DNA of 64,000 nucleotides from Acholoe squamosa (taxonomy: Eukaryota > Annelida > Polychaeta > Phyllodocida > Polynoidae): contig OX439044.1 of NCBI GenBank assembly GCA_949317995.1, positions 31,382,733 to 31,446,732 of the forward strand, written 5' to 3'. The position numbers and the translations under genes are program-made. The notes under the pieces are model-generated. The model searched no databases. It saw nothing but the letters and a program-made list of their open reading frames with translations, and was not told where the DNA came from. Of this stretch, positions 26,190 through 36,475 are shown in pieces (within the stretch, counting starts at the first letter, position 1; every line of letters starts with the position of its first letter).

Positions 26190-26480
26190 ACAGCACCATC
26201 TCCCCATCAATAAGTAATGACCACTCCCTAAGAACATATTGCCCTGTTAATTTGATAATTTGGATCACAAGGTAATCTAGATAATTCTGCCACTGTTTTA
26301 TGTACATGCAGGTCAGCAATAAGGTAGTCATCATTTTTAACAACCCATGTAAGAAGCACCCTGATTAGGTAGGGGAGCTATAAGGTGTGCCTGTATATAG
26401 CCATGCCCTTATAATATACAGTGGTATTCAGTTGGGGAAGTGCAGGCAAGAAGGTGGGAGGATGGGGTGTAAAGTTTGGT

Positions 26481-26485
<5 letters not shown>

Positions 26486-26539
<54 letters not shown>
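26486..26539. repeat. (TA)n microsatellite
   Basis: About 54 bp of TA dinucleotide. Confidence 0.95.
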
Positions 26540-26542
<3 letters not shown>

Positions 26543-26675
26543 CCATCCTAAAGAAAGTGTTAGGAACTGTCAATAGACCGTTAAAGGTCCATTATTGAGG
26601 GAGGACAGAAGCAGTTGATGATGTTCAAGTTATCCAAGCTATAGCCATTGGCAAAGTCGCTGAAGAGCCTAGGTG

Positions 26676-27865
26676 ATATGATGCAGTGATGCACAGTTAA
26701 CCCTTAATGAATGGCATGATGCATTGATGCACAGTTAACCCTTTAAGAATCGCATGATGCATTGATGCACTTTAAGCCTTTATGGATGGCATGATGCATT
26801 GATGCACATTTAACCCTTTATTGGTGGCATGATGCATTGATACACAGTTAATCCATTATGAATGGTATGATGCATTAATGCACTTTAGCCTTTTATGAAT
26901 GGCATAATGCATTGATGTACTTTAACCCTTTATGGGTGGCATGATGTATTGATGCACACTTAAACCTTTATGGGTGGCATGATGCATTGATGTGCAGTTA
27001 ACCCTTTTTGGGTGGCATGATGCATTGATGTGCAGTTAACCCTTTATGTGTGACATGATGCAGTGATGCACAGTTAACCCTTTATGAATGGCATGATGCA
27101 TTGGTGCACTGCATGATGCATCGATGTGCAATTAAGCCTTTATGAATGACATGCTGAATTGATGCACAGTGAAGCCTTTTTAAATGGCATGATGCATTTG
27201 ATGCACAGTTAAACCTTTATGGATAGCATGATACATTGATGCACATTTAACCCTTTATCCATAGCATGATGCATTGATGCACAGTTAACCTGTTATGAAT
27301 GGAATGATGCATTGATGCACTTAAACCCTTTATTGCATTGTTGCACAGTTAACCCTTTATGAATGGCATGATGCACTGATGCACAGTTAACCCTTCATGA
27401 ATGGCCTGATGCATTGATGCACTTTAACCCTTTATGAAATGCATGATGCATTGACACACTTTAACCCTTTATGGATAGCATGATGCATTGATGCACAGTT
27501 AACCCTTTATGGATAGCATGCTGTATTGGTCCACAGCTAACCCTTTATGAATGGCATGATGCATTGATTAACTTGAAGCCTTTATGGATGGCATGATGCA
27601 TTGATGTGCAGTTTACCCTTTATGGATAGCATGATGCATTGATGCACATTTAACCCTTTATGAATGGCATGATGCATTGATACACAGTTAACCCTTTATG
27701 AATGGCATGATGCATTGATGCACTTAACCCTTTATGGAATGCATGATGCATTGATACACAGTAAACCCCTTAGGGATAGCATGATGCATTGATGCACAGT
27801 CAACCCTTTATTGATAGACAAGGCATTGATGTGCAGTTAACCCTTTTATGGATGGCATGATGCAT
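26676..27865. repeat. Tandem array, unit about 38-40 bp
   Basis: About thirty degenerate copies of GCATGATGCATTGATGCACA plus GTTAACCCTTTATGAATG. Units differ by substitutions and a few deletions. No open frame is maintained, so the array is non-coding. Confidence 0.92.
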
Positions 27866-28190
27866 TGTCAGCAAATATGTCAGTAATAAAGCACTATTTG
27901 TCAGCAATTAGTCAATTTTTGTTAGCAATTACTCACTTTTTGTCAGTAATTACTCACTTTTTGTCAGTAATTAGTCCAAATATGTCAGTAATAATGCACT
28001 ATTTGTCAGCAATTAGTCAATATATGTTAGTTATTACTCACTATTTGTCAGTAGTTGTAAAAATATATCAGTAATAATGCACTATTTGTCAGCAATTAGT
28101 CAATACATGTTAGTAATTGCTTATTATTTGTCAGCAATTCATCAACATATGTCAGTAATCACTCACTATTTGTCAATATCTGATTGAATA
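27866..28190. repeat. Tandem array, unit about 22 bp
   Basis: About fifteen units built on the words TTTGTCAGYAATTA and GTCA/ATAT, grouped in threes and fours. It begins directly at the end of the 39-bp array. One frame is open over 27865-28074 but encodes only the repeat. Confidence 0.85.
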
Positions 28191-28750
28191 TTGAAAATTG
28201 AATTGAAAATAGCATTAAAAATTACATTAAAAACTCGGGTCTAACCTGCTCCATCTTATGATCAATATTTGCTTTTTGCTAATTTCTGATCAAACACTCC
28301 CTCCCTATACCACCTCTACGTTTTCAAAAAGCCTGCATGGTACTATAGATCAAAGGGGGGCACGAAAATTTGCCGCACCTCTGACGCGGGGGGGGGCCCA
28401 AATATATTTGACTATAGTTGAATGTAGTTGAATATGATGTATTATCAACTATTTTTCTTGCAGCTTGGATACTTCAAGATGGAATCCACCTGTCTAATGG
28501 ACTACTGAAACTCTGGGGAAAAGAACTCAATTTGTGTTACCAGCTACACTCAAATATCTTTAATTCTGGTCTTTAAACTATATGAGCAGCACTCTTGTTA
28601 ATTTTGGTTCATGGTGACTACTATTTACCAACCTAAAGGGGCATAAGACTCTTTTTTCAAATTAGTGATTTCTTTAAAGTCATTATGTATAATATTATAT
28701 ATAATACACACACATGCCTGCAACCACCTTATCTGGTATGTGAATGTATT

Positions 28751-28948
28751 TACCATAATCTCCCGCGTATAAGACGCGTCCTCTAGGCCAAACAATTGCA
28801 TTGTGCGTCTTACAGGATTTCTTCAGGTTGGGGGTGCGTCTTATACGATGGGTAATTTTACTATAGAAATGTATTAATCTTACAAATTTCAGTATTAAAA
28901 TGTGCGTCTTATACGCGCAGTGCGTCTTCTACGCGGGAGATTACGGTA
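28751..28948. mobile_element. MITE with TACCRTAATCTCCCGCGTAT termini, copy 1
   Basis: The left end TACCATAATCTCCCGCGTAT and the right end ATTACGGTA preceded by GCGGGAG form inverted termini. The interior repeats GCGTCTTATACG words in both orientations. It begins with TA and ends with TA, which would suit a TA target. No coding capacity. Confidence 0.7.
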
Positions 28949-29175
28949 CTCTTTCAATTGTTACCACTTATATGTTATAGATTGAAGTTTTAAATTCACT
29001 ATTATCATATTGTGTTCATAAAACATACATTGGTCCTGGACCATTTTGATTTTTGTCCCTAGTTAGGCAAACCTATGGAAATATATAGAGTAAAATCAGA
29101 TGGAAAGTTAAAAGGCTGCATCCCCAGACCTGGCCTATTTTCAGACTATGAGCATAGAGTCATGCTTGAGTTATA

Positions 29176-29412
29176 TACCGTAATCTTCCGCGTAGAAGAC
29201 GCGTCGCGCGTATAAGATGCACCCCAAACTCAGCACATGCATTTTCGCGTATAAGATGCACATTTTAATACTGAAATTTGTAAGATTAGTACATTTCTAT
29301 AGTAAAATTACCCCTCGTATAAGACGCACCCTGAACTTCAGAAAATCCTATACGACTCCCCAGCATTTTGTTTGGCGTAGAGGACGCGTCTTATACGCGG
29401 GAGTTTACAGTA
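29176..29412. mobile_element. MITE of the same family, copy 2
   Basis: It begins TACCGTAATCTTCCGCGTAG and ends CGCGGGAGTTTACAGTA, with interior AAGATGCAC/GACGCACC words. It is related to 28751-28948 and is the same type of fold-back. Confidence 0.7.
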
Positions 29413-29428
29413 GTTTTAATACATACAA

Positions 29429-29555
29429 TCTATATTTCAACCTTTTGTTGTGACTTCAGTTACTGTTTGGCCTGTGATTGGCCTAATAGATGAATCCAAT
29501 GACTTTTATTTGACTGTGATTAGTCTGTGATAAGAAAATTAACTAACTTGGCTGT
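29429..29555. repeat. Direct repeat, copy 1 (about 127 bp)
   Basis: TCTATATTTCAACCTTTTGT through to ACTAACTTGGCTGT. It recurs nearly identically at 29967-30093. A partial copy (TGTTGTGACTTCAG onward, about 46 bp) lies immediately downstream at 29554-29600. Confidence 0.85.
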
Positions 29556-29966
29556 TGTGACTTCAGTTACTGTTTGGCCTGTGATTGGCCTAATAGATAA
29601 AATTTTTAAATTTAAATGTCAGGAATGGCAAGAAAACAAGTCACCGGAATTTCATTAGTAAAGATAAATAGATAGCTTGTGAGGCCCCCTCGAGAGCCCC
29701 CGGCAGATCTCAGGTTTCTGCACTTAAATACTAGAAATGTCAAAGTCAACTGTGTAGCAATCTGTACCAAACTACTTTTGTGGTTCCAGTTCTTATGCTG
29801 ATCACTACATAAGCATTGATCGTCCACCATTGGTGACAGTAATGTATAATATTGAGTCTGACATCTGATGCATTCGGTTGAATGCTCTACCCAATATGCT
29901 CACTTGCTAATTCCACAAGGAGGTGATTCTGTGCAGCAGGAATCCAATCAAGGTGAGCATTTCTTA

Positions 29967-30093
29967 TCTATATTTCAACCTTTTGTTGTGACTTCAGTTA
30001 CTGTTTGGCCTGTGATTGGCCTAATAGATGAATCCAATGACTTTTATTTGACTGTGATTAGTCTGTGATAAGAAAATTAACTAACTTGGCTGT
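29967..30093. repeat. Direct repeat, copy 2
   Basis: Near-identical to 29429-29555, 538 bp downstream in the same orientation. This is consistent with a recent local duplication. Confidence 0.85.
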
Positions 30094-30159
30094 GATTAGC
30101 CACCAATCAATCAGTTCTGTTTCTGTTGACATTTGTTCGCTTCTGGGATCGTGCCCCAG

Positions 30160-30288
30160 GCTGATCGATGTCCATGTTGTAATAACATGTACGCTAAGTT
30201 GTTGGATTGTTGGATAAGGAACAGATTGGTCAGTGTTCCAGCTGCAAGTGTCAAGAGAAATGGAACTGAAGTCCATGGCCCAATTGTG
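30160..30288 (+). CDS. Candidate exon with C-P-C-C motif
   Basis: An open segment of 43 codons between a GTGCCCCAG acceptor and a GTG|GTGATT donor, phase 0 at both ends. It encodes R-C-P-C-C-N-N-M-Y, then a Leu/Val/Arg-rich stretch. It could be an upstream exon of gene B or an isolated relic. The phase does not link directly to the next candidate exon. Confidence 0.3.
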
Positions 30289-30716
30289 GTGATTCATGAC
30301 TTGATGGTGGCAGAACATTTTGCCTGAAGTAAATGCTTTTGCATCAGAAGCTGATAAGATATGTACATGTTGTAACCATATATTATGATTGTAACTCTTT
30401 TTGGTCAATAAAATTTAAATCAGTGCAGAAAAGAATAGAAAAAAAAAAGTTTGATTACATACTGATACTGATCTGTGGTTTCTACATAAAAAAATGAGCA
30501 TACTAAAACCTAACTGAGGAGTACAGACCTTTGTCATGCATTTTAGTGACAGCATGGGTAGCTTTGATATGACTGTTTTTGCACTTCTGCTTATGGACTA
30601 CTCTTGCCAAACTGTTAAGGGCTAGATGTTCATTTGCAAATACCTGCCCTTGTTTAAAATTCAGGGGACATGATGGATATATCCTACACTACCCATCTAA
30701 CCTAGTGCCACTAGCC

Positions 30717-30824
30717 ATGTCACAACCAAGTGTCCTGGTTACCCCAAAGAAGCGGCTGCCACAGAAAAGGGAGAGGAAATCCCCAAGTGGTGTGACACCT
30801 CCATGCAAAAAATCAGTAGGAGAG
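30717..30824 (+). CDS. Gene B candidate first coding exon: basic, NLS-like
   Basis: It starts at ATG 30717 (the frame is open further upstream to 30579) and ends at GAG|GTAAAT in phase 0, encoding 36 residues. The run K-K-R-L-P-Q-K-R-E-R-K followed by P-P-C-K-K looks like a bipartite nuclear localisation signal. The next exon candidate enters in phase 1, so an exon in between is missing from my model, or this exon belongs to something else. Confidence 0.4.
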
Positions 30825-31429
30825 GTAAATGATACAGTTTCATACAAATCTACTCATCCTACTTGATAAGACTCTAGCTGGAATGTATAATTTTGTGAAA
30901 TACTGAAATTAAGGGACTTTGCTTCCAAGATAGATACTCTCCAATCATAAGACAATACATTGCAATGACATGGCATTTCCCCTTCTTTGATAAATCTTTG
31001 ATAAAATGGTTATTTTCCAAGCAGATATGTGAATTTACTCATTCTAGCAAACACACCGTTGGACATATGAGCAAAAATCATTTGTTTCATCATACGGAAA
31101 AGAACATGGATGCTCAACGAATGCTCAATGGCACTTTTGTGCTTTGGCTTTTAATGCAAAATATTCTGCAAATGTAACAGGTATCTAGACTTTAATTTGA
31201 AAGGGGATATCATTGAATATTAGTGTTGTATTGGCAAACAGAGTCATAGTGGAACAATCAACATTAAATGAATCCCTGCCAATAAAGAGAAAATGGAAAG
31301 AGCTTTTCTCCAGTAATCTATTATCACTGATATATTCATGCTATTCTCCAAAAGGTTGAAAACTCTTTCACCTAACATGGATTTTTAATAGCTTTGTGCT
31401 TTCCTTTCTCCATAATTACCTGATTTAAG

Positions 31430-31616
31430 GTAAAGCATGTCAAAATGTCTACAAAAGACAGACTGCCCTTTTCACCAGCATTAATGACTTGTCAGTACGC
31501 CCCCTGGTTGAGATGGTGGATGCCTGTGTACAAACGGAAGAAGTCACCATAGTTTCACCACAAGACAGTGGTGTGCACAGTACAGAACTACAAACGGATA
31601 TAACCATTGGGCCGAG
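31430..31616 (+). CDS. Gene B candidate exon
   Basis: Open from a TGATTTAAG acceptor to a weak AG|GTACCA donor, leaving in phase 2. It encodes about 62 residues, including Q-T-E-E-V-T-I-V-S-P and L-Q-T-D-I-T-I. No domain recognised. The phase fits the next exon at 32084. Confidence 0.4.
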
Positions 31617-32083
31617 GTACCATCTTCTGTCCTTACGTTGCACTATTCATTCAGATCCCAACATTGCAGTTGTTAACACTGTCATCCATTAATTTTTTGA
31701 TGTATGACTTTAATGAGTGCAATTGTAGTGATGTAGAGCAATGGTTGGTATCAGTTGCTACAGATTTTCTCACCTTATCTATAAAGGAAAGGATTAGGGG
31801 AAAACACAAAGAAATTATGGAAATATATTTTTACATAACCCCTCTCTGACAAAACTGAGATAATATAGCCTGCACCTGAATTATATCCTCAAATATTGTC
31901 GATAACATCTAGGCCTCTAATGAGCTCCAATTATCATAAACAAGGATTGTCAGACTCACATAGAGCAATGGCCCATACCTCACATGCAAAGCAGTCATCT
32001 ATCGTTGTATCAGAAGACCACACATACTAGCCAGGGATCATGCCATTATTACGGACTGAAAAAAAACTGATTTTTTTTTGCAG

Positions 32084-32189
32084 TGACTCATTTGCATGGG
32101 CTAAGGCTAACCATTCTTCAAGAAGTGTTCAGGGAATATCTGTCCAGAGCAAAGAAAATGAATCACATCCTACTCTTAGGTCCCTACTC
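32084..32189 (+). CDS. Gene B candidate exon
   Basis: Begins after a long T-run and TTGCAG, ends at CTC|GTAAGT. One base completes the phase-2 codon and 35 codons follow. The product is polar (S-F-A-W-A-K-A-N-H-S-S-R). Both splice sites are good. A second frame is also open here, so identity rests on phase agreement. Confidence 0.45.
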
Positions 32190-32491
32190 GTAAGTAAATA
32201 TGTAGTTTAATTGTCCTTCTCATGTGACACCATGATATATCATTGACAATAGGTTTAACTTTGGCCTATCCTGACATATTCACATCACCTTAATTGTTAT
32301 CAGCATTTCACAATAACCACACCTGCAAGTGCAGTTAAAATACAGCCAAGAGGCAGCAATATGCGAAATGTAGTCGGAATCCTATTCAGGTTGATGTAGA
32401 TGTAGCAGTTATGATTGGAATCTGCACCAAAAAAACCTGAGGAATAATTTGCCTTATTTACATTAAATTAACACTACCTTACCTGTTCCAG

Positions 32492-32746
32492 ACATCCTCT
32501 TCAGAAAATCTCACATTTGAACCAAGCATTACATCAACTCCTAAATCCAAGGGCCCAAAGCAAACCAAGCGTAAAAGTCATGTTGTTCAAGAGGGGGTCA
32601 ATGTTACCAGCACCTGCATCAACAAAAAAGCGAGACGGAAGAAACCAACTAAGAGATTACAGAAACTTCATCCACGAGCTGGTTCAATCCTAACAAGGAC
32701 TTCTAGGCCCACTGTTGAGAAACTGCCACTATCATCAGCAGTCTGA
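32492..32746 (+). CDS. Gene B candidate last exon: basic C-terminus
   Basis: Starts after CTGTTCCAG in phase 0 and runs 84 codons to TGA at 32744. It is Lys/Arg/Thr-rich (K-K-A-R-R-K-K-P-T-K-R), suggesting nuclear or nucleic-acid contact. Near its end the +1 frame opens into a different Cys-rich sequence, so either the gene truly stops here or a one-base indel has broken a longer protein. Confidence 0.45.
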   Translation, partial: TSSSENLTFEPSITSTPKSKGPKQTKRKSHVVQEGVNVTSTCINKKARRKKPTKRLQKLHPRAGSILTRTSRPTVEKLPLSSAV

Positions 32747-33119
32747 CCTCCTGAAACCTGCCAACAAGCACACTTGTTGTGACAATTGTCTGGAGGCATG
32801 CAAATGCAATGAGTGTATTATGATCACTAAACCAACTCCATCCGAAGAACAAAAAGTCCCACTCGATATGGCAGCCTGTGCTGAGGGAATGCTGGTGGAA
32901 TACTTTTCTGATGAAAATGCCCTCGTTTCCAACAGCATGGTCCCTGAGGCAGTGACTGGCCTCTCCAAAAACTTGGCTAAGAAACTAGCAGAGGAGCTAT
33001 TCAAGTTCTTGGACAGGGAGAGGGTGAAGGAATCTTTCCCCGCTCTAAAGGATTCTTACATTATGAATATTGTTAGCATTCTGATAGTAGCACGTAATGT
33101 CTATACTTGTGAGAATTAG
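32694..33119 (+). pseudogene. Cys-rich fragment resembling a RecQ-helicase-like C-terminus
   Basis: An open frame shifted +1 relative to the preceding exon. It contains C-C-D-N-C-L-E-A-C-K-C-N-E-C, then after about 70 residues a helical stretch T-G-L-S-K-N-L-A-K-K-L-A-E-E. From general knowledge, a Cys cluster ending in C-D-N-C is typical of the zinc-binding subdomain of RecQ helicases, and similar tails occur in invertebrate transposon-linked helicases. No helicase motors are present, so at best this is a fragment. The resemblance is from memory and unverified. Confidence 0.35.
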
Positions 33120-33924
33120 TTATGGCCAACTTTGATCATGCTGTGCATCAGCTTGCATAGCTATTCAGCAGTAGGAGTGCAGAATTAGATCGAAGAGCTG
33201 CTTTACTCCTACCTGCATCAATATCCAGTAGTGTGCACATTAGTAAATATGTATGGACTCGATATATAAATCCACCTTGGACAAAGTGAGGTACTTCATT
33301 AAAGTCAGAAATATGTATAGAATGTATATAAGTTCCAGGGAAGTCCTTTTGATCTTCCTGTGATGTACACAAATGGTCTGGTCAAGCTGAGGTTGTGCTT
33401 TAAGTAATAGGAACATGTTGATAAAATATATCTACTCAGAAAAAAAGCAAGCAGGAATACTTTAGATTACAGATACATTTACTGAATAATTGAATGTGTG
33501 TGGTTTCCTCGTGACTTCTAGATACCTAACCGATCGCATCAATTTGAATGTACACTTTGAACAAAGTGGGGCTGCTTGATAAGTATAGAGTGTAGAGTGG
33601 AATAGCGCCTATACATACCTATATAAATTTGTCATCAGTGTGCTTCTGTATACCACATAATACTCACATGTAGAAACAAATAGAGATTTAGCTGGTGTGG
33701 CCATGACTACTGGGCCAGGGAATAAAGACTCATTAATATAAACTACCGTGTTTAGTTTTTGATAGCACTTACAGTGCATTATTAGAAAGGTTAAGATTTG
33801 CCTACTTGTAGCGTGTATGGCAACGTCTAGCCTACCATTTCCAATCATTCTAGCTGTAAATGTTGCCATGCCTGTAGTGATCATAACCTCTCTATTATCA
33901 TGCAGTCATCAGACGAGGAAAGCA
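33120..33924. other. Intergenic, nothing supported
   Basis: AT-rich sequence. Short frames on the minus strand lack support. Confidence 0.5.
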
Positions 33925-34575
33925 TTAAAGGTTATGTCAAGGTGAATATTGATGCTCCATAGAGAAAGCACTAAGCCCCCGTATTGCTCTCCACCGTGAA
34001 ATAACTGGCGCCAAATCCGCACGATGATGTCATGCGCCCACCGCCCATGCGCAGCATTTTTGAAACGTAAACATTCAAGATGGCGGCACACGGCATTTTC
34101 GGGTAGACGACAGGTAAATAAGAGTTAATTATGGATTATATTGATGAAATATCGATTGAATTTCCAATCAAACACCTTGACATAAATGTAAAGATGAACT
34201 CTGATTAATTTGAGCCTCCTGTTTCTTCACTCGCGGGTCCTACCGGCCTTGTGCGGAACAGGCAGGACCTGCTCGTGAAGAAACTGTCGGCTCAAACTAA
34301 TTATCCTTTACCATTTTATTTCAGTCAGAAATGCTCAAAAATCAATATTTGATCAGTATCATTCAAAATAAACCCATATTTACTTGTAATCAACCCAGAA
34401 ATGCTATGCGCTGCCATCTTAGATGTTTACGTTTCATCTACGTTGCACATGCGCGGTGGGTCTATGACATCATTGTGCGGAATTGTCGCAGGTTATTCAA
34501 CATAGGGGTGCAATACGAGGCCTCAGTGCATTTTCTATGAAGCATTGATTTTCACCTTGACATTAGAATAAAGGT
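33925..34575. mobile_element. Foldback element, about 650 bp, with inner hairpin
   Basis: The arm at about 33930-34110 (ATGTCAAGGTGAATATTGAT ...) returns inverted at about 34390-34570 (... GATTTTCACCTTGACAT). The two arms differ at many positions but retain CCGCCCATGCGCA/TGCGCGGTGGG and TTACGTTT. The loop carries its own hairpin at about 34206-34300 (TTTCTTCAC / GTGAAGAAA). Similar short frames on opposite strands of the two arms are a consequence of the inversion. Confidence 0.65.
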
Positions 34576-34667
34576 TCACTCTAAGTGGGTCTGACTGAAG
34601 ATTATCTCATGCACCTTTGCCTCATGAGGCAACCCTCAGTCAGACCCAATTCTTGTGAACCTTTTCC
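34570..34667. repeat. Hairpin adjoining the foldback
   Basis: AAAGGTTCAC plus GGGTCTGACTGA at the left is mirrored by TCAGTCAGACCC and GTGAACCTTT at the right. It shares the CCTTGACAT...TAAAG word with the loop of the neighbouring foldback, so the two are related. Confidence 0.55.
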
Positions 34668-35005
34668 TTATATATACAAACTGATATTATAAAGATTTTT
34701 ACATTACTGCACTTGTATTCCAAGCAGTTCCTAATCAGGACACTGGCCCTTATTGTCCTTATCACATATTATTTGAACATGTTGAATAACATATCCATTT
34801 GACCAGCCTAGGTTGCGAACCTAGATATTAGGGACTGCTACAGGAATACAAGGAGACATATATAATCATGCCTGCAAACTCCAAGCAAGAAAAAAGAACT
34901 GAGCCCGCAAAACCCACAGTTTTTACTTTGAAAAAGAGGCACGAGAATGTGAATATAGGGGGTCCCCCCTGGGGCCAAAGAAATTTTGTAAATCTAGAGG
35001 CCTAA

Positions 35006-35249
35006 TACCGTATTCGTTCTAATAAGCGCACATGCTCTAATAAGCGCACACCCCACCTATTGGGACCTAAGATGATGCAAATACAGTGCAATTACAGAGA
35101 TTTTGTGGGCAAAAACATTGATTTTGAGGACAAAACATCGATTTTTAGGCACTAGGGGGTGCGTTTATTAGAATTAATTTTGTATTGATGTTTTGAGAAT
35201 CTAACAATTAAATTTCCGCACATGTGCGCTTATTAGAACGAATACGGTA
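35006..35249. mobile_element. MITE with TACCGTATTCGTTCTAATAA termini
   Basis: The left end TACCGTATTCGTTCTAATAA followed by GCGCAC is mirrored at the right by GTGCGCTTATTAGAACGAAT then ACGGTA. The GCGCAC/TAATAAG word is repeated internally in both orientations. Same architecture as 28751-28948 but with a different core word. Confidence 0.75.
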
Positions 35250-35536
35250 TATGTACTTGGGTGGTTTTTAAAGGTGTCTTTTACCCTCAGTTTAGAAATT
35301 TACTAAGACTCCCCCCATATAAAGGTTAAAATGAGATCTACTTGGATCTGGACGAATCACAAGAATGACCCTGGTGGATCTAAAAAACCCTGATAAAACT
35401 GCAAAAACTGAGGAGTTTGCAGGGCTATATATGCCAACCCTAGAGGGTTGATACACAAAGTCCTGCAGGGTTGGCAGCTATCAGATTGAATTATACACTT
35501 GTACTATGCCCCAGGTCCGTCTGGTTAAAGCTACTA

Positions 35537-35855
35537 AGGGAGTGATCATTTTTAACAACAGGGGGGGGGGCTGGTGGGTCTGCGCGCGGACGCGCGAAAA
35601 AAATTTCGACCCCCCTCTCGAGGGGGTAAAATTTTTTCGACCCCCCCATAAGGGACAAAAATCACGCGCGAACGTCCCCTTTTAGCCTATAGTAACGCGC
35701 AGGGTTTTCCACTGAAAACAGGTGAAATTATTTTGACCCCCCATCAGAGGTATTGAAAAAATTCTGACCCCCCCGGTCAAGGGGTTGAAAAAATTCTGAC
35801 CCCCCCCTCAAACCCACCGCCCCCCCCCCCTGTTGTTAAAAAATGATCACTCCCT
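35537..35855. mobile_element. C/G-tract MITE, Harbinger-like TIRs, copy 1
   Basis: Body GGGAGTGATCATT ... AATGATCACTCCC flanked by TAA on both sides, a 3-bp TWA duplication typical of PIF/Harbinger elements. The interior alternates runs of C with AAAAATTT words. No coding capacity. Confidence 0.7.
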
Positions 35856-35858
35856 AAG

Positions 35859-36475
35859 CCTTTGTGAACAGAGTGCCCGGTAATTAAAGCTATATTGTGC
35901 ATGTATACACCTCCAAGCCCTACTAACCCTTAAGAACAGAGTAACCGTTAGTAAACAAGTAACTAATGGATATGTCATGACAGGTGACTGTTATCCAACA
36001 ATAACATGCAACGAGGTTATATTGTTGGATAATAGTCACAAGCCATGACATATCCATTAACTACTTATTTTATTACACGATAATCAATAGATAATCAATA
36101 AATTCAAGTTGAAAACAAAATCTTTCCCTCCCCGGTACTCTAAGCCAGCCATAGTGTGTGTACACACGGCGAAAAAAAACATTCCCAGGACTCGTCCCGC
36201 CTATCTCAAGCAGCTGAGCGCAATGCCCTACCCTGGCAATGAAAAATTTCGTAGGTTTTAACATGTAACATAGGACATGTAAGGACAACATGCCTCCTTA
36301 CATGGAAAAAGCACCCAAAATCACAGAAGTCGTGTAATAATTAAAGCTAACCGGTAGTTAAAGCTGTATTGTGCATGTATGGACCCTCCTAACCTTACTA
36401 AGCCTTTGGGAACAGAGTACCCGGTAGTTAAAACTATATTGTGCATATATGGACCCTCCAAACCCTACTAAGCCT
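35859..36475. repeat. Interrupted repeat of about 75-bp units
   Basis: Units containing GAACAGAGTACCCGGTAGTT and ATTGTGCATGTATGGACC occur at about 35870, 36350 and 36410. The sequence between the first and second copies includes the hairpin at 35961-36064. Confidence 0.6.
35961..36064. repeat. Hairpin element
   Basis: AGTAACTAATGGATATGTCA at the left is mirrored by TGACATATCCATTAACTACT at the right, with inner arms GTTATCCAACAATA / TATTGTTGGATAATAG. The loop is about 12 bp. Confidence 0.7.

Larger units (their letters stand above)
21938..26230. mobile_element. Possible expanded Harbinger-like foldback element
   Basis: The left end GGGAGTGGTCATTATTCATC matches the TIR of the C/G-tract family at 35.5, 39.2, 40.1 and 61.0 kb. 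The inverted partner AATGACCACTCCC stands at 26216-26228. Between them lie a 2.5-kb G-rich minisatellite and 1.7 kb of other sequence. Family members elsewhere are about 320 bp, so this would be a greatly expanded copy. Two independent broken copies are the alternative. Confidence 0.4.

Noticed and set aside
27865..28074. 69-residue frame in the 22-bp array
   Set aside because: Only encodes the tandem repeat. The frame is lost in the neighbouring units.
21959..28190. CRISPR array
   Set aside because: Units are contiguous, variable and lack unique spacers; the genome is animal.
21500..28560. Spliced non-coding RNA with donor GTAAGT near 21783 and acceptor CTTGCAG near 28463
   Set aside because: Two isolated splice-like sites over 6.7 kb of repeats are not enough.
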